From assembly GCF_002242805.1 (NCBI RefSeq), contig NZ_MCGQ01000007.1:744001-808000 (forward strand): a stretch of DNA of 64,000 nt, in the 5' to 3' direction. Of this stretch, positions 52,329 to 61,044 are shown in pieces (position 1 is the stretch's first letter; every line of letters begins with the position of its first letter). Source of the stretch: Streptomyces diastatochromogenes. Its GTDB lineage: Bacteria > Actinomycetota > Actinomycetes > Streptomycetales > Streptomycetaceae. The position numbers were made by a program, and so were the translations under genes. Below the pieces are notes generated by a model. That model was given only the letters and a program-made list of their open reading frames with translations. It did not search any database and was not told where the DNA came from.

Positions 52329-52685
52329 TTACGCGAACGCCGGGACTTCCTTCGGGTTCGGGCCGTACTTGTTCGCGCCCGCCTCGCTGTCCGAGCAGTA
52401 GAAGACCAGCAGCACGATGGGGCCGACCAGCGGAATGATCCCGATGAGGATCCACCAGCCGGAGCGGCCGGTGTCGTGCAGTCGGCGCACCGTCACGCCC
52501 AGGGCCGGCAGCAGGAACGCGACCACGGCGATGCCCACGATGTAGGGCGCGTGGGCCGCGGCCCCGATGGTCGCCAGCACGACGTAGACGAGCCACGCGA
52601 ACAGCATGAACAGCCAGTACTCCTTGCGGCGCGCACGCCCGCCGAATACCGCGTACTTCTTCAGCGCCTCGATGAACCAGCTCAT
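52329..52685 (-). CDS. DUF805 family membrane protein
   Basis: A 118-residue protein with about four helices. KKYAVFGGRARRKEYWLFML at the N-terminus, VTVRRLHDTGRSGWWILI in the middle and VFYCSDSEAGANKYGPNP at the end are the DUF805 landmarks. The family is a common bacterial inner-membrane protein of unknown function. It converges on the DUF4232 lipoprotein gene; the ATG at 52685 is standard. Confidence 0.93.
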   Translation of the reverse strand: MSWFIEALKKYAVFGGRARRKEYWLFMLFAWLVYVVLATIGAAAHAPYIVGIAVVAFLLPALGVTVRRLHDTGRSGWWILIGIIPLVGPIVLLVFYCSDSEAGANKYGPNPKEVPAFA

Positions 52686-52829
52686 GACGTCCCCCCAGGG
52701 ATCGACGTTCGGACCCTCCGGAACGGATCAGGCCAGGCGCAGAGATTAGGGGTCTGACGCGAGCGCGTCATTCACATGGGAGCAGGCCCCGAAGCTCGTA
52801 TTCGGGATGAACCGCCCCATGATCGTTCA

Positions 52830-52866
52830 CGGTTCCGGGAATGGTCGCCAACCGTTCCCGGAACCG
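52830..52866 (-). terminator. Long-loop hairpin downstream of hemB
   Basis: CGGTTCCGGGAA (52830-52841) and TTCCCGGAACCG (52855-52866) are perfect 12-bp arms around a 13-nt loop. It lies 84 bp past the hemB stop on the minus strand in a region otherwise without genes (52686-52949) and likely terminates hemB. Confidence 0.6.
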
Positions 52867-52949
52867 CGTTCGTTCCGTTGTCGAACCGAGAACGCACCGA
52901 GTCCGGTCCGCCGCCCTTCCGGTACCGGAACGATCTCCAACCGTGTCCG

Positions 52950-53942
52950 TCAGCGCAGCTTCTGCGCCGCCTCGGTGGCCCAGTAGGTGAGGATGTTCCG
53001 CGCCCCGGCCCGCTTGATGCCGGTCAGGGTCTCGAAGATGGCCCGGTCGCGGTCGATCCAGCCCTTCTCGGCGGCGGCCTCGATCATCGAGTACTCGCCG
53101 GAGATCTGGTAGGCGGCGACGGGTACGTCCACGCTGTCGGCGACCCGGGCCAGGATGTCGAGGTACGGTCCGGCCGGCTTGACCATCACCATGTCGGCGC
53201 CCTCGGCCAGGTCCAGCTCCAGCTCCCGCAGGGACTCGCGCCAGTTGGCGGGGTCCTGCTGGTACGTCTTCCGGTCGCCCTGCAGCGAGGAGCCGACGGC
53301 CTCGCGGAACGGGCCGTAGAAGGCGGAGGAGTACTTGGCGGTGTAGGCGAGGATGGCGACGTCCTCGCGGCCGATCTGGTCCAGCGCGTCGCGGACGACG
53401 CCGATCTGGCCGTCCATCATCCCGCTGGGGCCGACCACATGGGCTCCGGCGTCGGCCTGCACCTGGGCCATCTCGGCGTACCGCTCCAGGGTGGCGTCGT
53501 TGTCGACCCGCCCCTGCGCGTCCAGGACCCCGCAGTGCCCGTGGTCGGTGGTCTCGTCCAGGCACAGGTCGGACATGACGAGCAGGTCGTCCCCGACCTC
53601 GGCCCGCACATCGCGGATGGCGACCTGAAGGATCCCGTCCGGATCGGTCCCCGGCGTCCCGAGCCCGTCCTTCTTGCTCTCCTCCGGCACGCCGAACAGC
53701 ATGATCCCGGAGACCCCGGCCTCCACCGCCTCCGCGGCTGCCTTCTTCAGGCTGTCGCGGGTGTGCTGGACGACCCCGGGCATGGCCGCGATCGGCACGG
53801 GCTCGCTGACGCCCTCGCGAACGAACGCCGGAAGGATGAAGTCGGCGGGATGCAGCCGCGTCTCGGCGACCATCCGCCGCATGACGGGCGAGGTGCGCAG
53901 CCGCCGGGGACGCGTACCGGGAAAGGATCCGTACTTCGTCAT
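52950..53942 (-). CDS. hemB: Porphobilinogen synthase (delta-aminolevulinic acid dehydratase)
   Basis: A 330-residue enzyme that condenses two 5-aminolevulinate molecules to porphobilinogen, the second step of the tetrapyrrole pathway here. Schiff-base Lys residues are in [19 protein letters not shown] and [14 protein letters not shown]. The metal-site segment reads [15 protein letters not shown], with two Cys and no third, indicating a Mg- or mixed-metal type. It is separated from the hemD end by the phospholipase D-like gene, so it probably has its own promoter in 53943-54218. Confidence 0.96.
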   Translation of the reverse strand: MTKYGSFPGTRPRRLRTSPVMRRMVAETRLHPADFILPAFVREGVSEPVPIAAMPGVVQHTRDSLKKAAAEAVEAGVSGIMLFGVPEESKKDGLGTPGTDPDGILQVAIRDVRAEVGDDLLVMSDLCLDETTDHGHCGVLDAQGRVDNDATLERYAEMAQVQADAGAHVVGPSGMMDGQIGVVRDALDQIGREDVAILAYTAKYSSAFYGPFREAVGSSLQGDRKTYQQDPANWRESLRELELDLAEGADMVMVKPAGPYLDILARVADSVDVPVAAYQISGEYSMIEAAAEKGWIDRDRAIFETLTGIKRAGARNILTYWATEAAQKLR

Positions 53943-54218
53943 GGCTTCTACGCTACGCCCGGGCGAGGGCTCCTCTTGCCGACGGCTTGTCGACCTGACC
54001 TAAGGGTCTGCAGCAGGAGCCTGCGCTCTGGACGTGTAGTGCCGCCGAGCAACGACGGTCGGCTTCGTCCCGCCCGGGCAACTCCGCGTCATACGAAGTC
54101 TTTGCGCTCTCCTGGCCCTCCCTCGATCCGCGCGACTCCCCAGCGTTCTACGCGCGTGGTGTCATGCCCTCGCCACTCCCCCCACCGTGAGTTCCCTCTC
54201 CCCAACCAGGAGTCACGC

Positions 54219-55211
54219 ATGCTGTGGAAGGTCCTCGGCCGCGCGGGCGTCGCCCTGGCGGCCGGCGCCGCCGTCGTCGCCACCGCCGTCCCCGCGAACG
54301 CCGCGAGCTACTCCGCGTTCGCCTTCTCCCAGAGCGGCAGCCAGCCCACCATCTACGACTTCGTCAACTCGGCCACCAGCACGCTCGACATGACCATGTA
54401 CGAGCTGGAGGACACGACGGCCGTCAACGACCTCATAGCCCTGGAGAACAAGGGCGTCACGGTCCGGGTCATCCTGGACCGCCAGCACCAGAGCGCCAAC
54501 AACTCGGCGTACACGGCCCTGAAGAACGCGGGCGTGGGCGTGGTCTGGTCCTCGTCCGCCTTCGTCTACACCCACCAGAAGACGATCACGGTGGACGGCA
54601 CCAAGTCCCTGATCATGACCGGGAACCTGACGTCCCAGTACTACACGACCAGCCGTGACTACGGCGTCTTCGACGACGACACGAGGGACGTGGCGTCGAT
54701 CGAGAAGGTCTTCAACGCGGACTACACGGCGACGTCCATCACCCCGACCGACGGCGACCATCTGCTCTGGTCCCCCACGGACTCCCGCAACCGCCTGGTG
54801 TCCTTCATCAACGCCGCCACGAAGACCCTCGACGTGGAGGAACTGGAGCTGAGCGACAGCACGGTGGTCAACGCCATCGTGGCCCGGGCCAAGGCGGGCG
54901 TCGCGGTACGGGTGGTCCTGGAGAACCCCTCCAGCTACTCCAGCCAGGTCTCCGCCATCAAGTCCGCGGGCGGCAAGGTGGTCGGCTACTCCGACCCCAA
55001 CGGCTTCTACATCCACGCCAAGGCGATGGTCGGCGACTACGGCCTGTCCACGCAGGAGGTGGAGGCCGGCTCCATGAACATCAGCAGCAACTCCCTGAGC
55101 AACAACAGGGAGCTGGGCATCATCCTGACCGGCACGGGCGTGGCCCAGCCGGTGGCCTCCACCATCGAGACGACGTTCAACAGCGACTACGCGGGAGGCA
55201 CACCGGCGTAG
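54219..55211 (+). CDS. Secreted phospholipase D-like protein
   Basis: A 330-residue exported protein. The signal peptide (about 1-28) ends AVPANA. Two PLD repeats are present: YTHQKTITVDGTKSLIMTGN (HxKx4D then GN) and IHAKAMVGDYGLSTQEVEAG followed by SMNISSNSLSNNRELGI. Both repeats keep His and Lys, so phosphodiesterase activity on phospholipid or nucleic acid is plausible. The N-terminal ASYSAFAFSQSGSQPTIYDF is typical of secreted Streptomyces PLD-domain proteins. CAGGAG precedes the ATG at 54219. It lies between hemB and hemD on the opposite strand; no functional link is suggested. Confidence 0.9.
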   Translation: MLWKVLGRAGVALAAGAAVVATAVPANAASYSAFAFSQSGSQPTIYDFVNSATSTLDMTMYELEDTTAVNDLIALENKGVTVRVILDRQHQSANNSAYTALKNAGVGVVWSSSAFVYTHQKTITVDGTKSLIMTGNLTSQYYTTSRDYGVFDDDTRDVASIEKVFNADYTATSITPTDGDHLLWSPTDSRNRLVSFINAATKTLDVEELELSDSTVVNAIVARAKAGVAVRVVLENPSSYSSQVSAIKSAGGKVVGYSDPNGFYIHAKAMVGDYGLSTQEVEAGSMNISSNSLSNNRELGIILTGTGVAQPVASTIETTFNSDYAGGTPA

Positions 55212-55232
55212 CGGTCTGAGCGCACTCCCGTA

Positions 55233-55288
55233 GCCCACCCCCCGAGTGGGGGTGGGCGAACGGGGTCCAGGGGGGCGGAGCCCCCTGG
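55233..55288. terminator. Two adjacent hairpins between convergent genes
   Basis: First stem: GCCCACCCCC (55233-55242) with GGGGGTGGGC (55248-55257). Second: CCAGGGGG (55267-55274) with CCCCCTGG (55281-55288). The second, GGGGTCCAGGGGGGCGGAG and so on, resembles a stem-loop often found after genes in Streptomyces. Together they separate the PLD-like gene from the end of hemD. Confidence 0.75.
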
Positions 55289-55292
55289 TACC

Positions 55293-57002
55293 TCAGGTCG
55301 TCGTACGACGCCGCCGAGCCCCCGGCCGGCGCTCGCTCGGCCGAGTCACCGGATCCCCTGCCTCCAAGGCGGCAGCCCTCCGCTTCAGCCCGAAGTCGGC
55401 CAACGCCTCCGCCAGCTTCAGCACCGACGGCTCCGGAGCCATGACATCGACCCGCAGACCGTGCTCCTCGGCGGTCTTGGCCGTAGCCGGACCGATGCAC
55501 GCGATCACGGTCACGTTGTGCGGCTTGCCCGCGATACCCACCAGGTTCCGGACAGTCGAGGACGACGTGAAGAGAACGGCGTCGAAGCCACCCCCCTTGA
55601 TCGCCTCCCGCGTCTCCGCCGGCGGCGGCGAGGCCCGCACCGTCCGGTAGGCCGTGACGTCGTCGACCTCCCAGCCCAGCTCGATGAGCCCGGCGACCAG
55701 CGTCTCGGTGGCGATGTCGGCACGGGGAAGGAACACCCGGTCGATCGGGTCGAAGACCGGGTCGTACGGCGGCCAGTCCTCCAGCAGACCCGCGGCCGAC
55801 TGCTCCCCCGAGGGCACCAGATCCGGCTTCACACCGAAGTCGACCAGCGCCTTGGCCGTCTGCTCACCCACCGCGGCCACCTTGATGCCCGCGAAGGCAC
55901 GAGCGTCGAGCCCGTACTCCTCGAACTTCTCCCGCACGGCCTTGACCGCGTTCACCGAGGTGAAGGCGATCCACTCGTACCGCCCGGTCACGAGCCCCTT
56001 CACGGCCCGCTCCATCTGCTGGGGCGTCCGCGGCGGCTCGACGGCGATCGTCGGCACCTCGTGCGGTACGGCGCCGTAGGACCGCAGCTGGTCGGAGAGC
56101 GATACCGCCTGCTCCTTCGTGCGCGGCACGAGCACCTTCCAGCCGAACAGCGGCTTGGACTCGAACCACGACAACTGGTCGCGCTGGGCGGCGGCGGAAC
56201 GCTCGCCGACCACGGCTATCACCGGCCGGCCGCCGTCCGGCGACGGCAGCACCTTCGCCTGCTTCAGCGTCTGCGCGATCGTGCCGAGGGTCGCGGTCCA
56301 GGTGCGCTGACGAGTCGTCGTACCGGCGACCGTCACCGTCATCGGGGTGTCCGGCTTACGGCCCGCGGACACCAGCTCACCCGCCGCCGCGGCCACCGAG
56401 TCCAGCGTCGTCGACACGACCACCGTGCCGTCGGAGGCGCCCACCTCCGTCCAGCACCGGCCGGAGGCGGTACGGGCGTCCACGAACCGGACGTCCGCGC
56501 CCTGCGCGTCCCGCAGCGGCACACCGGCGTACGCCGGCACGCCGACCGCGGCCGCCACACCCGGTACGACCTCGAAGGACACACCGGCGGCGGCGCAGGC
56601 GAGCATTTCCTCGGCCGCGTACGTATCAAGTCCCGGGTCCCCGGACACCGCACGGACGACCCGCCTGCCGCCCCGCGCAGCCTCCATGACAAGATGAGCG
56701 GCATCCCGGGCAGCGGCCGGAGCAGCGGCGGTTGTTGACGTGCCGTCAACGACCGTGAGCTGTGGCGTGCCGGTGCCCGGCGGCGACACCGAGGAGGAGT
56801 CCGCGTCCATCGGCACGACGGAGACACCCTGTCGGGCGTGCGCCCGGATCACGTCGAGCACGTCGTGCTCGGCGATCAGGACGTCCGCGTTCGACAGCGC
56901 TTCTACCGCGCGCAGAGTCAGCAGTCCCGGATCCCCGGGTCCGGCACCGAGGAAGGTGACGTGCCCGTGTTCCGGACCGGCGGGAAGGGTGGTGGGGCTC
57001 AC
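55293..57002 (-). CDS. hemD: Bifunctional uroporphyrinogen-III methyltransferase/synthase
   Basis: A 569-residue fusion. The N-terminal half (about 1-270) is an SUMT/CobA-like methyltransferase: VTFLGAGPGDPGLLTLRAVE, VVRAVSGDPGLDTYAAEE, FEVVPGVAAAVGVPAYAGVP. The C-terminal half (about 285-545) is uroporphyrinogen-III synthase: WKVLVPRTKEQAVSLSDQL, WIAFTSVNAVKAVREKFEEY, KVAAVGEQTAKALVDFG. It closes the macrocycle with ring-D inversion and may methylate for siroheme or B12. The GTG overlaps the hemC stop (GTGA). The methyltransferase part has a Ser/Thr/Ala insert (about 65-95) and lacks some usual residues, so that activity is less certain. Confidence 0.93.
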   Translation of the reverse strand: MSPTTLPAGPEHGHVTFLGAGPGDPGLLTLRAVEALSNADVLIAEHDVLDVIRAHARQGVSVVPMDADSSSVSPPGTGTPQLTVVDGTSTTAAAPAAARDAAHLVMEAARGGRRVVRAVSGDPGLDTYAAEEMLACAAAGVSFEVVPGVAAAVGVPAYAGVPLRDAQGADVRFVDARTASGRCWTEVGASDGTVVVSTTLDSVAAAAGELVSAGRKPDTPMTVTVAGTTTRQRTWTATLGTIAQTLKQAKVLPSPDGGRPVIAVVGERSAAAQRDQLSWFESKPLFGWKVLVPRTKEQAVSLSDQLRSYGAVPHEVPTIAVEPPRTPQQMERAVKGLVTGRYEWIAFTSVNAVKAVREKFEEYGLDARAFAGIKVAAVGEQTAKALVDFGVKPDLVPSGEQSAAGLLEDWPPYDPVFDPIDRVFLPRADIATETLVAGLIELGWEVDDVTAYRTVRASPPPAETREAIKGGGFDAVLFTSSSTVRNLVGIAGKPHNVTVIACIGPATAKTAEEHGLRVDVMAPEPSVLKLAEALADFGLKRRAAALEAGDPVTRPSERRPGARRRRTTT

Positions 57003-57958
57003 TGTGCTCGCTCCCCCATCAGACCGGCCGCGCCCTGGGCGAGCATCTCGGTGGCGAGTTCGCGACCGAGTGCCATCGCCTGCTCATGCGTCTGGGGCAC
57101 GGGACCGGTGGTGGACAGCTGCACCATGCGGGTGCCGTCGGTCGTGCCGACGACGCCACGCAGGCGCATTTCCTTGACAATCTGCCCGTCGGCCAGGAGG
57201 TCGGCCAGCGCGCCCACAGGGGCGCTGCAGCCGGCCTCCAGGGCGGCGAGCAGTGACCGTTCGGCGGTGACGGCGGCCCGGGTGAGCGGGTCGTCGAGTT
57301 CGCCGAGCGCCGCGATCAGGTCCGCGTTGTCCGCGGCACACTCGATCGCCAGGGCCCCCTGGCCGGGGGCGGGCAAAACCGTGTCGACCGACAGGAAGTC
57401 GGTCACCTCGTCGATCCGGCCGATCCGGTTCAGTCCGGCGGCGGCCAGTACGACGGCGTCGAGTTCGCCGTCGCGGACGTATCCGATCCGCGTGTCGACG
57501 TTGCCGCGGATCGCGACCGTCTCTATGTCCAGGCCGTGGGCGCGCGCGTACGCGTTCAGCTGCGCCATGCGGCGGGGCGAGCCGGTACCGATGCGGGCCC
57601 CGCGGGGCAGGTCGGTGAACTTGAGGGCATCACGCGCGACGATCACGTCCCGCGGGTCCTCGCGCACCGGAACGGCGGCCAGGACCAGCTCCTCGGGCTG
57701 CGTGGTCGGCAGGTCCTTGAGCGAATGAACCGCGAAGTCCACCTCGCCCTTCAGCAGCGCGTCGCGCAGCGCCGTGACGAACACACCGGTGCCGCCGATC
57801 TGCGCGAGCGCCTCGCGGGAGACATCGCCGTACGTGGTGATCTCGACCAGCTCGACGGGCCGGCCGGTCACCCGGCTCACGGCTTCCGCCACCTGCCCGG
57901 ACTGGGCCATGGCGAGCTTGCTCCGCCTGGTCCCGAGCCGCAGTGCTCTCTCAGTCAT
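56999..57958 (-). CDS. hemC: Hydroxymethylbilane synthase (porphobilinogen deaminase)
   Basis: A 319-residue enzyme that polymerises four porphobilinogens into hydroxymethylbilane. LRLGTRRSKLAMAQSGQVAE, VDFAVHSLKDLPTTQPEELV, RIGTGSPRRMAQLNA and the dipyrromethane cofactor Cys in ALEAGCSAPVGA are all present. It overlaps hemA by four bases and hemD by four bases, making hemA-hemC-hemD a tight translational unit behind rex. Confidence 0.97.
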   Translation of the reverse strand: MTERALRLGTRRSKLAMAQSGQVAEAVSRVTGRPVELVEITTYGDVSREALAQIGGTGVFVTALRDALLKGEVDFAVHSLKDLPTTQPEELVLAAVPVREDPRDVIVARDALKFTDLPRGARIGTGSPRRMAQLNAYARAHGLDIETVAIRGNVDTRIGYVRDGELDAVVLAAAGLNRIGRIDEVTDFLSVDTVLPAPGQGALAIECAADNADLIAALGELDDPLTRAAVTAERSLLAALEAGCSAPVGALADLLADGQIVKEMRLRGVVGTTDGTRMVQLSTTGPVPQTHEQAMALGRELATEMLAQGAAGLMGERAQ

Positions 57959-59652
57959 GCCGGTCGGTCCTTCTTGTCTGTGCTGTCCTCGGCCCGGGAG
58001 ACGGCGGCCACCGTCTCGGGGTCGAGGTCGAACAGGGTGCGCAGCGCGTCCGCGTACCCGGTGCCGCCGGGCTCGGCCGCGAGCTGCTTGACCCGTACGG
58101 TCGGCGCGTGCAGCAGCTTGTCGACGACCCGGTGCACGGCCTGCCGGATCTCGCCGCGCTGGCGTTCGTCCAGGTCGGGCAGGCGGCCGTCGAGCCGCGC
58201 GATCTCACCGGCGACGACGTCGGCGGCCATGGTGCGCAGCGCGACCACGGTCGGCGTGATGTGCGCCGCCCGCTGTGCCGCGCCGAAGGCCGCGACCTCG
58301 TCGGAGACGATACGCCGGACCTGGTCCACGTCGGCCGCCATCGGCGCGTCGGCGGAGGCCTCGGCGAGGGACTCGATGTCGACCAGGCGTACCCCGGTCA
58401 GCCGGTGCACGGCCGCGTCGATGTCGCGGGGCATGGCGAGGTCGAGGAGGAACACGGCCGGGGCCGGGCGCGGGATCACGGCGACCGGTTCCGGCTTGCG
58501 GCGCTCGGGGATACGGCCGACGGTGGCCGCGGTCGCGGCGAGCGCGCTGATCAGCTTGGCATCGGCCTCGGGGCCGCGGCCCACGGAGCGCCGGTCCACG
58601 GTCCCGTTGTCGACCCAGGCCGCGTGCTGCTCCAGGGTGGCCGCGTTCATCCCGGCCACGGCGGCCTCGCCGAGCACGGAGAAGCCGGTCGCGCCCTGTA
58701 CGGCGGCCAGGTCCAGCGGGCAGTTCTCCTCGGTGCCGACGCCGGCGGCCGGCAGCGGGGCCTTCACGGTCGTACGGGCGCTGTCGGCGAGGTCGGCCAC
58801 CGGCTCCCCGGTGCGGCCCTCGACCGCCTGCGCGACCGACTCGGCCGTCAGGACCAGGCCCGTCGCCCCGGTGCAGGAGACGACGACGTCGGCACGTGTC
58901 AGCTCGCCCGGCACGGCATCCATCCGTACCGCGCGGGCGGTCACCGCCGTCTCGTCGCCCTCGGCGAGGATCTGTGCGAGGCGCTCGGCGCGCTCGAAGG
59001 TGCGGTTGGCGACGACGATCTCGGCCACGCCGGCCCGCGCGAGCGTGGCGGCGGCCAGGGACGACATCGACCCGGCGCCGATGACCAGCGCCTTCCTGCC
59101 CGCTGCCCACTCCTGGACGTCGCCGCCCGCGGCCAGCTGCTCCAGGCCGAAGGTGACCAGGGACTGGCCGGCCCGGTCGATGCCGGTCTCGGAGTGGGCC
59201 CGCTTGCCGACCCGCAGGGACTGCTGGAACAGGTCGTTCAGCAGCTTGCCGGCGGTGTGCAGCTCTTGGGCGCGGGCCAGGGAGTCCTTGATCTGCCCGA
59301 GGATCTGCCCCTCGCCGACGACCATCGAGTCAAGGCCGCAGGCCACCGAGAACAGGTGGTGGACGGCCCGGTCCTCGTAGTGCACGTAGAGATACGGAGT
59401 CAGTTCCTCGAGGCCGACCCCGCTGTGCTGGGCGAGCAGCGTGGACAGCTCGGCGACACCGGCGTGGAACTTGTCCACGTCGGCGTACAGCTCGATGCGG
59501 TTGCAGGTGGCGAGCACCGCGGCCTCGGTGGCGGGCTCGGCGGCGACCGTGTCCTGGAGCAGCTTGACCTGGGCGTCCGCGCTCAGCGCGGCCCGCTCCA
59601 GCACGCTGACCGGGGCGCTGCGGTGGCTCAGCCCTACGACGAGGAGACTCAT
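57955..59652 (-). CDS. hemA: Glutamyl-tRNA reductase
   Basis: A 565-residue enzyme, longer than the usual 420-460, that reduces glutamyl-tRNA to glutamate semialdehyde, the first committed step of tetrapyrrole synthesis. The catalytic Cys is in VLATCNRIELYADVDK near residue 50; the NADPH-binding domain has ALVIGAGSMSSLAAATLARA; the C-terminal dimerisation domain ends near FDLDPETVAAV. An insert of about 90 residues (around 285-385, rich in Ala/Gly) distinguishes the actinobacterial form. It overlaps rex by four bases, so it is under Rex control. Confidence 0.96.
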   Translation of the reverse strand: MSLLVVGLSHRSAPVSVLERAALSADAQVKLLQDTVAAEPATEAAVLATCNRIELYADVDKFHAGVAELSTLLAQHSGVGLEELTPYLYVHYEDRAVHHLFSVACGLDSMVVGEGQILGQIKDSLARAQELHTAGKLLNDLFQQSLRVGKRAHSETGIDRAGQSLVTFGLEQLAAGGDVQEWAAGRKALVIGAGSMSSLAAATLARAGVAEIVVANRTFERAERLAQILAEGDETAVTARAVRMDAVPGELTRADVVVSCTGATGLVLTAESVAQAVEGRTGEPVADLADSARTTVKAPLPAAGVGTEENCPLDLAAVQGATGFSVLGEAAVAGMNAATLEQHAAWVDNGTVDRRSVGRGPEADAKLISALAATAATVGRIPERRKPEPVAVIPRPAPAVFLLDLAMPRDIDAAVHRLTGVRLVDIESLAEASADAPMAADVDQVRRIVSDEVAAFGAAQRAAHITPTVVALRTMAADVVAGEIARLDGRLPDLDERQRGEIRQAVHRVVDKLLHAPTVRVKQLAAEPGGTGYADALRTLFDLDPETVAAVSRAEDSTDKKDRPA

Positions 59653-60422
59653 GCCGGCATCACGGCGGGTACGTCCCCGTCGGGCCCCTGGTCGGCGGAA
59701 TCGTCGGCGGCCGCGCCCCGGGAGGCGGCCGCGGGCAGCGGGCCGCCCTCGGCGCTCTCCTCGCCGGCCTTGCGCTGCTCGTGGAAGGCGAGGATCTGCA
59801 GCTCGATGGAGAGGTCGACCTTGCGCACGTCGACGCCGTCCGGGACGGACAGCACGGTCGGCGCGAAGTTCAGGATGGAGGTCACCCCGGCGGCCACGAG
59901 CCGGTCGCAGACCTGCTGGGCGGCACCGGCCGGGGTGGCGATGACGCCGATGGAGACCCCGTTGTCGCTGATGATCTTCTCGAGGTCGTCGGTGTGCTGG
60001 ACGGGGATGCCCGCGACCGGCTTTCCGGCCATCGCCGGGTCGGCGTCGATCAGCGCGGCGACCCGGAAGCCACGGGAGGCGAAGCCGCCGTAGTTGGCCA
60101 GGGCGGCGCCGAGGTTACCGATACCGACGATGACAACCGGCCAGTCCTGGGTCAGGCCGAGTTCACGGGAGATCTGGTAGACGAGATACTCCACGTCGTA
60201 GCCGACACCGCGCGTTCCGTAGGAGCCCAGGTACGAGAAGTCCTTGCGCAGCTTGGCGGAGTTGACCCCCGCCGCCGCGGCCAGTTCCTCGGAGGAGACC
60301 GTGGGTACCGAGCGCTCCGACAGTGCGGTCAGGGCTCGGAGGTACAGCGGAAGCCGGGCGACGGTGGCCTCGGGAATCCCTCGGCTACGGGTCGCCGGTC
60401 GGTGTGTTCGGCCAGTTGCCAC
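59649..60422 (-). CDS. rex: Redox-sensing transcriptional repressor Rex
   Basis: A 257-residue NADH/NAD+ sensor. The N-terminal winged helix is RLPLYLRALTALSERSVPTV and GVNSAKLRKDFSYLGSYGTR; the Rossmann NAD(H) domain has VVIVGIGNLGAALANYGGF. When NADH is high, Rex leaves its operator and derepresses respiratory and heme genes. The GTG at 60422 has GCAGGAGC 4-5 bases upstream and gives the known length; the longer open frame upstream is not used. A clear Rex operator lies at 60497-60518, so the rex-hemACD operon is autoregulated, as known in S. coelicolor. Confidence 0.97.
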   Translation of the reverse strand: MATGRTHRPATRSRGIPEATVARLPLYLRALTALSERSVPTVSSEELAAAAGVNSAKLRKDFSYLGSYGTRGVGYDVEYLVYQISRELGLTQDWPVVIVGIGNLGAALANYGGFASRGFRVAALIDADPAMAGKPVAGIPVQHTDDLEKIISDNGVSIGVIATPAGAAQQVCDRLVAAGVTSILNFAPTVLSVPDGVDVRKVDLSIELQILAFHEQRKAGEESAEGGPLPAAASRGAAADDSADQGPDGDVPAVMPA

Positions 60423-60496
60423 GGTGCTCCTGCGGGTAGAGCGGGGCTGCAGGCGGTCATACGTCCCCAGACCGCCCCGTCGACAGCAGGCTATGT

Positions 60497-60518
60497 CTTT
60501 GTGAACGCGTGCACAAAG
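60497..60518. promoter_or_regulatory. Rex operator (ROP) upstream of rex
   Basis: CTTTGTGAACGCGTGCACAA continuing AG: arms CTTTGTG and CACAAAG, core TTGTGAACGCGTGCACAA, matching the Rex consensus TTGTGAA-n4-TTCACAA with one difference. It sits 75 bp upstream of the rex start in the gene-free stretch 60423-60668. Confidence 0.85.
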
Positions 60519-60668
60519 ATGGTGTCCGATTTGCCCGGCCAACGTGACCGGGGTCACGCGCGTCATCGCTGGGCCCTTCCTGGGGGCAAAACCGACACAC
60601 TCCTCGTGAATCCCGCCCCCGAGACCAAACCGCCGTCGATCCTAAGGGACGTTCCGCACGGTCTTGTA

Positions 60669-60950
60669 CTACTCGGTCAGTTCCTTGCGGAGACGGCCCT
60701 CGTCCACCCGCCAGAAGGTGTGCTGCCGGCCGTCGACGAGGACGACGGGGATCTGCTCCCAGTACTGGTCGTGGAGCTGCCGGTCCTCGGTGATGTCCTT
60801 CTGTTCCCACGGGACGCCGAGTTCGCCGCAGACCTTCTCGATCACCACCTGCGCGTCGTCGCACAGATGGCAGCCGGACTTGCGGATGAGCGTGACCAAT
60901 CGCTCCTGAGGGGCGGCCTTACGCCGGAAGAGGGGACTCATGTCGGCCAT
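60669..60950 (-). CDS. Glutaredoxin-like/thioredoxin-fold protein
   Basis: A 93-residue thioredoxin-fold protein of the DUF836/glutaredoxin-like family. The redox motif CHLC is in LIRKSGCHLCDDAQVVIEKV, and the cis-Pro is in WEQIPVVLVDGRQH. It could reduce disulfides or glutathione/mycothiol-mixed disulfides; the Cys-His-Leu-Cys motif supports dithiol chemistry. It lies directly upstream of rex, on the same strand, with the Rex operator between them. ATG 60950 or 60941 may be the start. Confidence 0.9.
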   Translation of the reverse strand: MADMSPLFRRKAAPQERLVTLIRKSGCHLCDDAQVVIEKVCGELGVPWEQKDITEDRQLHDQYWEQIPVVLVDGRQHTFWRVDEGRLRKELTE

Positions 60951-61044
60951 TCTCGCGCTTCTTTAACGACGCGGACGCGGAGAGTTCACACCCTTCCAAC
61001 CTCTCGACTCCGGAACCACCGAACAAACTGGCTATGCTCACGCC

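Noticed and set aside
59649..60566. A 305-residue Rex with a longer N-terminus
   Set aside because: The extension covers the Rex operator and has no ribosome site; GTG 60422 with GGAGC upstream gives the established length.
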